Below are positions 10,690-23,144 of a stretch of 64,000 bases of DNA, one piece after another; within the stretch, counting starts at the first letter, position 1; every line of letters starts with the position of its first letter. Below the pieces are notes generated by a model, which saw only the letters and a list, made by a program, of their open reading frames with translations, searched no databases and was not told where the DNA came from. The DNA comes from Sipunculus nudus (taxonomy: Eukaryota > Annelida > Sipuncula > Golfingiida > Sipunculidae). The stretch lies in the NCBI GenBank assembly GCA_026874595.1, contig CM049321.1:19932979-19996978 (forward strand). The letters are read 5' to 3'. Position numbers and translations under genes: made by a program.

Positions 10690-13600
10690 GACCTTCTCAG
10701 TCTACACATGCACGGAAAAGTTACAGATAGAACACTTCAACAGAATGAATGATGTAATTTCAGAGATCGACCCTGAGGCAGAATTTGGTAAGATATGGGG
10801 TTGGGACTTTAATATATGTCAAACAAATGCCGATGCAGATTCAAACTTTATCAATAAGCCAAAGTCGAATCAACTAATTAATTATTTAAAATCTCGATAT
10901 GATCTTATAGACCTTTGGAGAACAAGGAATCCCGATCGTCGTCAATACAAGTGGAGATCCATTAATCCTCTACGGCAACGTAGGTTAGATTACATTTTCA
11001 TTTTATCTGATTTAAATGCAGCTGTACACGATGTTGAAATCATACCTGCAATTTTGACTGATCATTCGACAGAGACAGCTTTGTTAAATACAGAACCCAA
11101 TCGTCCACATGGTCCTTCTTATTGGAAGTTAAATACATCGCTGTTACAAGATGCAGACTATATTGAACTTCTGAAAAGTTTTATCACAGACTTGAAAGAA
11201 AATATAAGGAAAAACTTGGATGAGCAGTTATGGTGGGATTACGTTAAATATAAGATAAGAGAATTTACGATCAAGTATTCAAAGGCTAAAATTAAAAAAA
11301 GAGAGAGCTAAACTTAATTTATTAGACACAAAGTTAAAACAAGTTGAGATACGATTAAGTACAAACACTGATGATCAAATAAATTATAATTTAATCAAAC
11401 AAGAAAGAGAAGATTATCATCAGAATCTCACCCGAGGCTTAATAATTAGATCAAGGGTTAAGTGGTTTGAGGAGGGAGAACGAAGTACAAAATATTTTTT
11501 GAATCTTGAGAGAAGAACTAAACAAAAATCCACAATCAGAAAATCGGTTGTGGATGATAAAGAAATTACTGATCCAGCTTCCATTATGAATGAAATAAAT
11601 TATTTTTCCAGGAAAAAATACAAACGAGCGAACTACATTCAAGAGAATGAACAACCAAAAATACTTACCGATATTAATGTTCCGACACTTTCAGCAGACG
11701 AAGCAGAGTTTTGTGAGGGACTAGTAAGCAAAGAGGAAGTTTTAGCAGCCTTAAAAGAAATGAAAAATAATAAAACCCAAGGTAACGATGGATTGCCTAA
11801 AGAATTTTATATAGAATTTTTTGACGTACTAGGAGATGATTTTGTTAACTGTTTAAATAAATGTCATATAAAAGGGTCACTTCGAATAGCCAGCGGCAAG
11901 CAGTGGTCACACTTGTGGAAAAAACAGGTAAAGATAACAGATATATATCCTCATGGAGGCTTATAAGTTTAGTAATTGTTGATGTTAAAGTCCTTAGTAA
12001 ATTTTAGTTAAACGTATTCAGTCGGTACTGCCAAAAATAATAGGTGATGAACAAACGGCCTTTATTAAAGGTCGGAAAATTTCAGACACAACCCGTCTTA
12101 TAAACGATGTCATTGATTACTGCTTATTAGGAAATAAACGGGCAATTCTTTTCGCAATAGATTTTGCAGCAGCATTTGATTCTTTAGATTATAGTTTTTT
12201 ATTTAGAGTCCTACATAAATTTGGTTTTGGAAAAAAACTTTATTCTTTGGGTCAAGCTACTACATAAAGGTTTGAAAAGTTGCGTAATTAATAACGGTTA
12301 CTCGACAGGTTATTTCGATCTAGAAAGGGGAACCCGACAGGGACACCCATTGGCTCCATATTTATTTTCAATCGTAATTGAAGTTTTGGCAATATTGATA
12401 AGAGAATCTCATGCTGTTAAAGGCATCCATATTGGTAACTTTGAAATAAAACAGTGCTTATTTGCCGATTATACAACATTTTTTCTTGAGGATATCAATT
12501 CAATGGAAGTGGTTTGTTCCATTTTAGAAAGATTTAAAGTATGTTCCTCCGTAGAAATTAATTACAATAAATGTGAAGCGGCATGGTTGGGGAGTAAAAC
12601 AAATTCCTTACCGTATAATAGCCGTTTTAAATGGGTAAATCTACATACAGACGCAATAAAAATTCTTGGGATATATTTTTCATATAGACAGGAAATCTGC
12701 AACATATATAATTTCGAAAAGGTTTATGATAAGATTAGAGTATTATTCAATTTATGGAAACCAAGAGCCTTGACAATTTTCGGCAGAAATGTAATTGTGA
12801 AAACTTTCGGAACGTCTAAGTTAGGCCTACTATATATCATGAACACGATGGATCCACCCTTAGGTTTTATAAAGAAGATAAAAAGTTGTATTGTTGATTT
12901 TATATGGCATGGAAGGAAACCAAAACTTAAATATGAGGTACTTATAGGTCAGCAGGAAAACGGGGGCATTAACTTACCAGATATTGAAACTATTTTAGAA
13001 AGTCAGAGGGTAACTTGTATAATGAGAATGAAAACGTTGAATAATACAAAGTTTACAGCCATACCAGATAATTATTGTAAGAGAATTGGTGGTATGGAAA
13101 ATATTGGTTCGAATTTTGATTGCAGAAAGATTCAAAGAAACGTATCTAAATTTTACGGTAATTGCTTTAAAGTATGGAAAAAAATTAGCTCATATGAACC
13201 CACTAATATCGATTCTGTTTTGCTTCAACAGGTGTGGAACAATAAGTACATACTAATTAACCGTAAACCAGTTTACTTTAAGAACCTGGATAATTTAGGA
13301 ATAAAATATGTTCACCATTTTTATCATACCAACGGACGGAAAAAATATTTGATATATATTATCTGATATTTTAAATCCGTCAAGTATTGCCTATAAAAAA
13401 TATTTTATCCACTGGTTTTCAGTTCAACAAGCAATACCTCCAAACTGGAAATCATTGCTACTAAGCAGCGATACTTCTCTCAGCTTATAGGAGGGCATGT
13501 TAATGCCATTAAGAGATACTATTATTGACTTGTCAAAAACAGGTTTTAAATTGATTTATAAATATATTATACAAAAAAAGACTGTTGAGCCAGTAAATAA

Positions 13601-14160
13601 AGAAAAACTTATGACAAAAATGGTTAATCCTGAGTTTGCATGGAGATGTGCAGCTTTGCATGTACACAATGTAACTTCTGATATGTATATACGTCAGTTC
13701 CAATTTAGAACACTGCATGATATACTAACTGTGAATGAGAAGCTTTTCAAATGGAAGGTTATTGATCATGATAGATGTTCTTATTGTGCAACTGATAAAG
13801 AGACTGTAATTCACCTTTTTTGTGAATGTCGTGTCACATCATCTTTATATATATTGTCAAATTGTATCTTGGGCAAGGACAGCCGGTATACAAATGCCAA
13901 TACTCTGCCCGTATATAATCTTTTCAGGTTGTTCAAAGAGTATAGAAAGGAAAAAAGTAATTGATGTACTAATTTTGATGTATACCTTTATAATATTTAA
14001 ATTCCGAGATTCTGGAAAAGTACCATCAATGGGAGTGTATATAAAACATTTAAAGAAAGTTGAAGTTATGGAGCGTAAGGTTGCTGAGAAAAATGGAAGA
14101 CTGCAGCAGCATGATGATGATTGGAACGATTTTATTCAATGGAAAATTATAAGTAGATAA
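10690..14160 (+). pseudogene. Decayed L1/Tx1-like non-LTR retrotransposon (EN-RT-zinc knuckle)
   Basis: A 5'-truncated ORF2 spread over several frames. 10690-11311: C-terminal half of the AP-type endonuclease (IWGWDFNICQ, DLWRTRNPDRRQYKW, RRLDYIFI, TDHS). 11303-11890: connector (RVKWFEEGERSTKYFLNLE). 11890-12240: reverse transcriptase start (SSWRLISL, DEQTAFIKGRKISD, AIDFAAAFDSLDY). 12221-13366: rest of RT (RGTRQGHPLAPYLFS; the catalytic FADD box reads FADY, TAT at 12470-12472) and thumb (GGINLPDIE). 13362-13964: C-terminal region with a knuckle-like CSYC...HLFCEC. 13967-14160: terminal segment (GVYIKHLKKVEVMERK, in a third frame). At least five frameshifts or stops separate these parts, and the missing catalytic Asp would disable RT even if they were repaired. 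The 5' half of EN and any ORF1 are absent. Confidence 0.88.
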
Positions 14161-14317
14161 TTTTTCTCTTTTTTTTTGTATGTATTTTCTTTAATATTTC
14201 TTTATACAAAGAGTTACCTTTGTGAACTATGTATCAATATGTAGCAAAATGATCAGAAGTATTGATTAAAAATGTTCGTATGCCAATGATGAAATTTTCA
14301 AAATAAAAAAAAAAAAT
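14161..14317 (+). repeat. Likely 3' tail of the LINE
   Basis: AT-rich sequence after the last LINE codon, ending in an A-rich run (aaaataaaaaaaaaaaatcc) near 14300-14317, as expected of a reverse-transcribed poly-A end. A second A-rich patch follows at about 14340-14366. No target-site duplication was recognised. Confidence 0.45.
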
Positions 14318-16462
14318 CCTAAAAATCTGAGGCATACAAAGAGGAAGAAGAGAAAGAAAAAAAAATGCACAAACTTGACTTAAAGAAGAAATACATCGTT
14401 ATGTACATATAATCATATTAACATGCGATTTTTAAAGAAGCGCTTTTGCTTGAATATGTTTTTCTCTGTACTCAAAACAAACATGCTTGTATATCGCATT
14501 ATTTACATGAGACACAAAGTTTTCCCACGACCCGTTTATACAACCACTAACATGTGTATATACATGTATATACATGTATATGCTGTCTGTTACCGAAGGA
14601 ACATTAAATTGATCTCATAAGAACCCGTCATAACAAATATTTATACATGTTTTTCTTCATGTAATGAATATATATAATGTCTGTGCATAGTTATTGAAAT
14701 ACACCAAAAAGTGACCTTTTATTAAAACAGACAAATTTGTCCTTAATGTCCGTATATGTATACCTTGACTTGGATGATCCACAGACCGCCTGTCCCTCTG
14801 CTAACGGTTTATAACTCCAGGCGCAGGGACTTACCGGGCTTGCATTTAAATATGAGATAGTTACCATGTCTTCCCGGACGATTAAAAATCCTCAGAGAAA
14901 TATGCTTAAGTTTAGGGCAGACTTATAGGCGGAGCATGATGTGGGAGTCCAAGAACCTGTCTTGTCATATCTGTACAGTAAGGCCCCTGTACAAAGACCC
15001 GACCCATTTCACGATTACTTTCGTGAGAGGAACAAAACAAATATATGCTCCTGTTTGGATTATCATAGTGATTTTAACCTCGCCAACCAACGATTTTGTA
15101 TGCCTGACTATCTTCATGTATGAATGCATGCACATTGTATTTCTGTGCGGACCTTTAAAAATATAAACAAAAACTCCAGTGCATTTCCAGTTCTTAGAAT
15201 TTGTAGAAGTTAAAAAATGTTGACTTTAGTTCAATCTTCAACCACCAGAGGGCAGCAGGGCGGGGTCTGCAGTCTTTGGTTGTTTCTTATTTATCAAATG
15301 CGTAGACATCGTGAAGTTAGCAAATAGCTAAAGGTAGTGCAAGATTATTTTAAGATGAATAAATGGTATAATGTGTGTGTGTGTGTGTATATATACATGT
15401 ATATACTATTACTATGTAATAAATATAGAAAGTGGCTCATAGTGCCATACTCCGTAATTTCCATAATTATTTAGAAAATGAGCTGACAACATAGTGCTGA
15501 CTTAGCAAAAAAGATATTTTGCTGGTCTATATGTAAGAATTACCATTTTGTGTGGACATTTCTTGCATCATCTAACTACCATTAGGCTCAAGAGCTTTAA
15601 CTGGGTGTGGTGTTAGATTGTTTGATAACGTTTGATAAAGTATAATATGCTTAGCCTAGGACCATCATTTAACATCCCCCGAATTGTTTGTTCTCACAAA
15701 ATAATTATTTATTTGTTCATATACAAGCACACTAGTGTATATAAACAGTCGTTATGCTTCAAACTTGATTCATTTTAATCAAAGAATCTGCATATCCTTT
15801 GATATAACATCTCAGGAGTTGTTTTTCCTTTCACACACTACCCAATTTTTGCTCTAAAGCATACTAGTATATGAGCAGCTGATATAATTGTCAACTTCAG
15901 TTCAATTCCTACAGTATCCAGTCAACACACATTATTGAAGAATTCATGGATCATGTCAGAGTTCTTATGCAGTTTGCTGAACCTTCATCTCCCACCAGGA
16001 TCCTGAAGATAAACTTCAAGCCTTCCAGCACTAAACTGGCTGGTCATTGTCAAAATAATAATGGAAATTGCTGACCATCACACTGAAATTAGAGCATACA
16101 TTTATTTTCCGGCAGTTTAGACTGTTTTCCCTGCTAAGTGCTGGCATAAATATACACATATATAAATATACGTATTTATAGCATATGATATATTGTAAAG
16201 CAGAAACTCTGTGTGTCACTGTTGTATGCTTTTGTTTACAACATGAATGGTCGCGTAATCTGACTGCACGTAGGTCTGTTCAGCGAGAATTCTGAGCCCA
16301 CAAACATGGACATCGGCGTGCAAGATAAACTTCATGGCTGAACAAATAGACCTCGCGTGGGCCACATGGGGACCGCGAGGCAAAGACAATACCTATATGT
16401 GCAACTTACGTCTGATTCAATATGAAATGATTACATAGGTGATAGTTTTTTTTTCAATCTGT
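14318..16462. other. Intergenic, no gene recognised
   Basis: Contains a GT microsatellite (about 15371-15390), the CTCF-like site at 15242 and AT-rich sequence. No frame above about 76 codons and no splice-supported exon. Confidence 0.5.
15242..15255 (+). promoter_or_regulatory. CTCF-like motif
   Basis: CCACCAGAGGGCAG fits the core CTCF consensus CCA(C/G)(C/T)AG(A/G)(G/T)GGC(A/G)(C/G) at every position. It lies in a gene-poor stretch. Binding in this organism is not shown by sequence. Confidence 0.3.
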
Positions 16463-16690
16463 TCACATGCCTTGTCAACATAAACTCACGCATCAGGAAC
16501 TCTCCAGGTTTACAAGTCTTTATACGACTGGTCATTTTCTCGATGACGTCTCCAATTGTCTGACGGTTAATCTAAAAAATGCAACACATTTGTTTTCCCC
16601 GCCGCGTAGACGAGCCGTACGTGAGCCATCTGACTGGTTCAGTTGTCTTGTCGCTGAAGCAAGGTCTCTGCTCCAGGGACTTGGCTTTCG
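16463..16690. repeat. Diverged copy of the same MITE family
   Basis: The stretch caggtttacaagtctttata, gactggtcattttct and gtgagccatctgactggttc aligns in order with the element at 45.1 kb. Terminal repeats are not preserved, so this is an old, partial copy. Confidence 0.45.
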
Positions 16691-17115
16691 GGAACATGTC
16701 CAAGACGTTCGATGTCCAAACATTCATCGAACCTTTTCTTGTGAAATCTAATGCTTTGCCCAAGTTACACCCGAAAAGAACACATTCAAGGCTATGACTA
16801 TCCCCCTATACCAACGCAAATTTAAAGTTTTTAAAAGACCAGTCGAATAATTGAGAGTTATAGCCCAAAAAAATGAGTCTACAGCGCGACCGTCCCGAAA
16901 CCATATCCTATCCCCGGCCTATCAGGATTTGGATTCAATTATATTTCACGATTTTAAGCAATCCCTGTCAACCCCTAGTGTGCGATACATCGATTCCTCG
17001 TATAAACAGGTTGCTCTTAGTGCACATGTAACATGACGTTAGTTGTCGACCGTGAATTTTATAATAGATCTTAAATCTAACTGAATGTACGGAGTTTAAA
17101 GTTCTCACGTAATAA

Positions 17116-17402
17116 AGGGGTGTTTCCATGTGGTCGAATATGCGTAAAAAATCTCTCATGTGATTCTTTACTGAGGTATTTTTCCATGTGTCCGTCAGCA
17201 TATATGCGTGAAAATTGCTGCTGTATATGCGTGAACTCAGGGATTGGGGGTAAAATTACGTGACCCACCCTCTTTTAGTGGAAGGCCTGCTCGATCCATT
17301 CTACAAATATATACGTCTGCCAGTTCATGCATATACTCGCACCTGGAAACACACCTATTTTTCACACACATATATATACGTACATGCATGGAAACACAAC
17401 TT
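17116..17402. mobile_element. MITE, AGCTGTGTTTCCAT family
   Basis: Left GGGGTGTTTCCATGTGG preceded by TAA, right CATGGAAACACAACTT. The interior has repeated TATGCGTGAAAA motifs and 'ggcctgctcgatccattctacaaat', matching the copies at 36.3 and 60.8 kb. It is closest to the ancestral uninterrupted form of the 36.3-kb copy. Confidence 0.6.
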
Positions 17403-17479
17403 CACTGTTGACCCTGCATGTCAGTATGATGTGAAAGTTGTATGATTTCTCATATATACGAACACAAAACGAAACACTT

Positions 17480-17690
17480 ATTCTGTTTCAATGCACCTAG
17501 GTGACTTAGAAGATCGTCCAAGTTTAGAATAACAATTATATAGTGAAACATCGAAATTACTTCCACCAAAGGGACCTCGATAGTGGTCTGATGTAAAAAG
17601 CAGAAAATAATCGGGACCGTGAACAAATGGTCGTTATTTTGAGCTGGTCGCAAAATTGAGTTGGTCTTTAGGCGAGGGTTTACTGTATAA
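17480..17690. repeat. Partial MITE, TACAGTAAAACCTCG family
   Basis: The complement starts TACAGTAAACCCTCGCCTAA and continues with AATAACGACCATTTGTTCAC; the left part carries 'gtgaaacatcgaaattactt'. Diverged copy of the 9.1 and 42.5 kb elements. Confidence 0.45.
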
Positions 17691-18410
17691 AATACAGTAT
17701 CATGTAGTTGACATATCAGCTGAACTGCTACTCGCTGAGCAAGGGGGGGGGGGGTTCCATTAATAATATAAGGCTGTTAAAACAGTGGGTCAACTTACAT
17801 AGTGACTCTATGGTTTGAGTCCATTAGTGATTTAGGGAATGGGTGTTCCGATTGTGGGAATTTTACAAATTAACTCAATGATTTAACATATTAAAACACA
17901 AATTATTTTCAGGTTTGAACATTTGTCTCGAAGCAAAGTGCCTTCTAGTGTAGACATCTGGAGGATGAAAATGACACCATCGACACCATGAACTGAAGGT
18001 CAATGATTTCTGTAAGAATCTCTGTAATGTTTGAGTGTATTAACATAGGCCTATAAGTCAAACTTATATGTCGATCTGGCAGGGAAAAATTATAAAAGTA
18101 CTGTACATACATGTATTTATATGTATTGGTCACAGAGTCTGCCGGGCATGTTCTGACAGAATCATACATACTTTCATATGTATACACGTTTTAACACACC
18201 AAAAAAGAAACAAGACGGATGGATAGTTTTTACACAAAATATTATTAATCATTAATATAATGTAATATTCTGACCACGACAATATATGATGCAGCACTGA
18301 TATTCTTAATCTTCGCTTTTCTAAATGTATACGATGTTGCAACAAAATAAAATCATTATATGCAATGTTTAAAAATTTTCTAGACCTGTCATCATTACCC
18401 TGATATAGAT

Positions 18411-18413
<3 letters not shown>

Positions 18414-18476
<63 letters not shown>

Positions 18477-18622
18477 TAATTCGAAAATGGCCAGTAACAC
18501 AATAACACACGTTGTCATGCCAGTGCAATCATCAGATGTAAGATGTCAACATCAACCGCGTTTACGTGTAACTGATCATTTCTGTAAATAATACAGTGTA
18601 GGCCTACCGTATCATATTCCCT

Positions 18623-18678
<56 letters not shown>

Positions 18679-18857
18679 GTTATATATATATACGTTATCA
18701 TATACCCTCCCTATATATATATATATATATATATGACATATATAAACCATGTGTGTATGTGTCTCTCAGTGTGTCTGTGTGTTAAAATTACCCTAGATAA
18801 AGGTGGCTCGTGAGCCTGTGTGTGTACATTTATATATATATATATATATATTAATTA

Positions 18858-18895
<38 letters not shown>
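18414..18895. repeat. Cluster of (AT)n microsatellites
   Basis: Tracts at about 18414-18471, 18624-18674, 18713-18734, 18833-18850 and 18861-18895. The sequence 'tatcatat-ccctccc' before two of them is duplicated (18611-18624 and 18697-18713), so part of the cluster grew by segment duplication. A TG-rich segment lies at 18750-18782. Confidence 0.95.
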
Positions 18896-18898
<3 letters not shown>

Positions 18899-20564
18899 AC
18901 TGTTCAATCATTACTTTGCAATAAATAACATTTATGATTATTAAGTCATAATCACCGGGTATTACATATCAAATTCTTGTTCATTCTGTACAGATATTAA
19001 TATTACAAACATATTAATTTTACGTCACTCCTATCAATTAAAATGTTAATTACATCTTGAATCATATAAAACTTTCCACTAACTAATTACACATCACTGT
19101 ATTTCTTTCCAAAGCCCCGACTACGTGGATGAAAGAAATATAATATAATTATATTGATGCTAAGCAATTAGATATTAACTATGACGAATGAACCATTACT
19201 GTGACTGAGAGTACTACCAACAATATACTAACACGACGTCGTGCAGGATATTTATAGAAATACACTGAAACCCGACAGGACTGAAAACAAGGTCCGTTGT
19301 GCGGAGGTGTCTGCCATAGAAGATGCTGGAAAATACAGGTTTCACTGATACAAACGTAAAGCAAATAACGTATCAGAGTAGCAAGCCAGACAACACGCAG
19401 AAAAGGGGCCCAAAACGGTTTGTTCCCTAGGGGCCACTATGGGCTCTGAGATGAGCCCCACATGGGCAAACAAAAGGGCACTCAATATGTGGCTAGGGTG
19501 AATGGTAAAATGGTAACAAATTTTATTCAAGAGTATTATAAATGTAAACAAAAGTAGCTTCTTTATATGTTATATATGTAACAGAAAGACTAAATCCTTT
19601 TAGCTATAAATGTCGATTGGCACGGCTGATAAATCATTTAACCCCCTTCCCTCACCACTTAGGGGGGAATAACTTTTTGCGCAGCTTCCATATATTTATG
19701 GCTAAACCCTCTTCAGGGCGTTGTGGACATTATTAAGGTTAGTTCTTCGCTGAAAAAGGTAACCTATCCCACTTCGAAACATCCGCCCCTGGTTTTGCTT
19801 CACTTGGTGTTTTTAACGATAAGCCAGGTTTCATTTTTGTCCCAAAAGATAAGATGCAGAGAGTACTACTACTGGTATCATTTTAGCAACATTTCCTTAA
19901 ATATAAGGGCCCCATTATCTTGCCAACATTGACCCACAATTATTAAACCTGACACCCATTTGGAAAATTCACCTCTCTAAGGTAAGGTATCCTAATCACC
20001 AACAATGTAAAACCAAAGCGACAACAATAATAATGACAAATAATAAACTCAGCACAGCCATGCCATACATTAAGTCCATTAGTGTAATTACGACTGACAG
20101 TTTTTTCTCAAAAAGACATTTGAACACATAGAATATTTATGTATCATGTACATAAGGTTCAGTGCAGTTTAACAGAGCTCTGTTTTGTATTCCATTTGTA
20201 ACACATTTTCTGATTGGTTAAGAAAAAAATATGTTCACTTGTCTTATTATTTCTGTAACCATATTATGATGTGTATTACACATGGTAAAGCAAAATACTG
20301 CTAATCAGCTGGATAGTGTAAATATATACAAAACATGAGATTCAAAATATATTATAAAAGAAATATATAATAATATTGAATTGCTATATAAAGAGGAAAC
20401 CATTATAATACACAAACCAGTGTGTACAAAAAATATAGAACCTGAGACCGTACAATGTTTATACTATTTTCAAACTTACGTTATAACTATTTTATACTAA
20501 TATTTTGCAAAACGTTTAAGCTCTGAAGCGGCACTGACACAATGTTTATTAACCATTGAATTAA

Positions 20565-20680
20565 CTGTACTTTGCACCCCACTAACATACCCATACAGCA
20601 CATATACTAAATGCATCTGTCGCCATGGGTTGAGATGGAGCATGCAACGCCACCTATATTTACTTTGCTATCTTAACCTA
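20565..20680. repeat. Dispersed repeat, copy 1
   Basis: 'aactgtactttgcaccccac', 'acccatacagca' and 'gcatgcaacgccacctat' align in order with 24836-24950. Neither copy shows inverted ends or coding sequence. Confidence 0.5.
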
Positions 20681-21457
20681 CCACCCCTGCAGTCAACAAA
20701 CGAAGCAAGCTGATCTGTGCATTTTCGCCAATTTTCAAGCCAACCTTGTTCAAGGTAGTGTCGCTGACAAACACATCTACATTTATAATCACTTAAAAAT
20801 TTGTTAAATGTATTTTAACCCAATAAAGTATATATAATTTGAATCTTCTTACAGTCTTCATTCTCAATGGTGCATGTATTGAAGAAATCTGCATTCATTG
20901 TTTTATGGTAATGGAATACTATTACAATTTTAATGTTTAAATGTGTGCTTTTTTAAGCTCCCAGTAAGAAAAATCCATCTTTGATGGGACTGACATAAAA
21001 ATACATTATGATATCTTAATAGTGTTTTTCTCTCTGCTACCTTTCTTTCTTTTCTAAAGAATGAAACAATTTCTTTATTATAACAAACTAAGACTTTCCA
21101 TTTTTGAGAACACATACCACGGGGAACAATAAAGATATTATTCCTATTTTTTAATATTAGCCCATTAAAAAGTGGCGTACTGTATCTAAAGTGCATCCTA
21201 TAATTTGAATTTTTCGTTACTGGTAGGTAAACAGATTCTGTGAACGAAGTGACACCTGGTATGATCATTCTTGTTGGCTGAATTCTGAGACAAATAGAAT
21301 GCTTGGTATAACATACATATATTAAGTGCTCGAAATTTACAAACCAAATGTTAATGCCTCTTCTCCATTTAACAAAAATGCATACAATCTTCAACATTTT
21401 ACAATAATCCTAGGGTACAATTTATCTGAGAGAAATCTGGGCTAAGTTCAGGTTTGA

Positions 21458-21704
21458 ATTTAGAGCGAGCGGACCCCCTTCTTTTTTAACCAAAAACAAT
21501 ATTGGGAAAAATAATAATATAAGCTTAATATCGAGGAGCAGCACTGGATTTCGCACCACGCACAGTTTCCATTCTTATAATTCTGCCTGAGAGAGTTGTG
21601 TATAGTCAACAATACTCTAAATGAACACCTGTTTACCTGTGCAAGGGTTGTGTGGCCCAACTCCCCCCCCCCCCCCTTAAACCCTGTATCCGCCCCTGAA
21701 GCTA
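21458..21704. repeat. Probable dispersed element with poly-C tract
   Basis: Bounded by 'agagcgagcggaccccctt' on the left and 'ccccccttaaaccctgtatc' plus 'cgcccctg' on the right. Contains a C run of about 15 (21662-21676). Resembles short GC-ended repeats common in molluscs; the family is unassigned. Confidence 0.3.
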
Positions 21705-22804
21705 ATTTCAATTTAATCATGAAATACAAGATGACTTATAAATTTCATTATAAAACTATTCAATGAAGAAAATATTTTTGACTGAATTTTTGTATGCCAT
21801 GCTCTGATACACGAACTCTGCATTTTCAACATCTTACAAAACCTCCATAAACAACAGTCCATTGCCCTATTTTCCTATCATTCAAATCATCAGCTAAATT
21901 TTAAAGTGACTAAGTCACAACACATGCACAAAATCTGAGAGAAAGCTGAGATTTGCTCCATCTGAAGCACTGTTATTCTGCATTACTGATAAAAGTTAGT
22001 ATCATATATGCCAGATATGATTGGCAGTAAGGTATGAATATGAATAGATATGTATCAAATAGTATCAATGGAATACATGTAATCAAAGAACCTGAGTTAG
22101 TTGTCTACCTATAATCTAAAGCTCTCTGAAAGTCTATAAAATGTATAATCAGACTTTATAGGTTGATTACATGAACGTCTGGCTCCCCTCTGTCTTTTCA
22201 CATCATTTTATTAACATCAAGGCAAGCCACTTAGATTATTTTTAATCAACTTGATTCAAGCAAAAATAAAAATACAGCCCATCAACACCAAATGCATATG
22301 AGAAACAAACAGTGGGTGAACGCATCTTCAAAGCAAAAAGAAAGCAAGAGTGCACTGTAGTTGGATATGTGTTGAATGAAAACGACTGGTTAAAGGCCGT
22401 CTTACAGACATGAAGAACTGCTCAGACTGTTTCCCCAGACGGCGATATGCGGATGACACCATTATTCATTTTCTACCTGTGCAGTTGATATATACCTGGT
22501 CATCTTAGTCAAATTTGCTGTGTCAACTGGATCCTTGATTTCCTCATAGAATTTGCTGATATTATAAAAAAGACAGGACAAGGGCACATCAAGAAGAACA
22601 GTTTCTCTCTCTCTCTCAAAGGAAAAAAAAATGATACTGCCTATCTTGATAAAATGGTTACTGTGTAGCTATATATGCCCAATATTATGCTGGTGAAAAT
22701 TCATTCACTTTCAGGTTTTAAACAAGCAAATAATGTTCAAACAATTCTGTCACTCTTTGCCACTCTTCATATACTACCAAGTCTGTGCTTTCACAGACCT
22801 TGTT

Positions 22805-23144
22805 TCAGAGAGCTGGTCTGCCATCTATTTCTTGAATAAGGAGCAAGGCAATTGAACTAATCAAATGATTCCCATACACTTATTTTATGCTGCTGAGGAA
22901 GAATGTCTGGTGCTATTTCTAGACCAGAGGTGCAGCACTGCTGGAAGGGCATTGGGAATATGACCAATCAAATAAAATCCATTTAAACCTGTCCCATTTC
23001 TGGTGCATGTGTCCTTGTACTTGCTCTTGAACATTGTGTTGTTTACTTTTTGTTCTTTGGATTTGATTGGCAGTTTTGATTTTATCATGGACACATGCAG
23101 GCTTATTCATTATTCAGGAAATAGATGCCAGAGTGACTCACTGA
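22805..23144. mobile_element. MITE, TCAGTGAG..CTGGCATCTATTTC family
   Basis: Left TCAGAGAGCTGGTCTGCCAT and right complement TCAGTGAGTCACTCTGGCAT, both continuing CTATTTC-TGAATAA. The element is 340 bases. The interior (gggacaggtttaaatgg, tttgattggtca) matches the copy at 45.1 kb in inverse orientation. Confidence 0.7.

Larger units (their letters stand above)
18896..22804. other. Intergenic, no gene recognised
   Basis: Includes a 155-codon minus-strand frame (20930-21397) with no recognised family and no promoter or splice support; I treat it as chance. Also repeats at 20565-20680 and 21458-21704 and a short CT run at 22603-22619. Confidence 0.5.

Noticed and set aside
20930-21397. 155-codon minus-strand frame
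   Set aside because: No recognised family, no promoter, no splice context; compatible with chance in AT-rich DNA.
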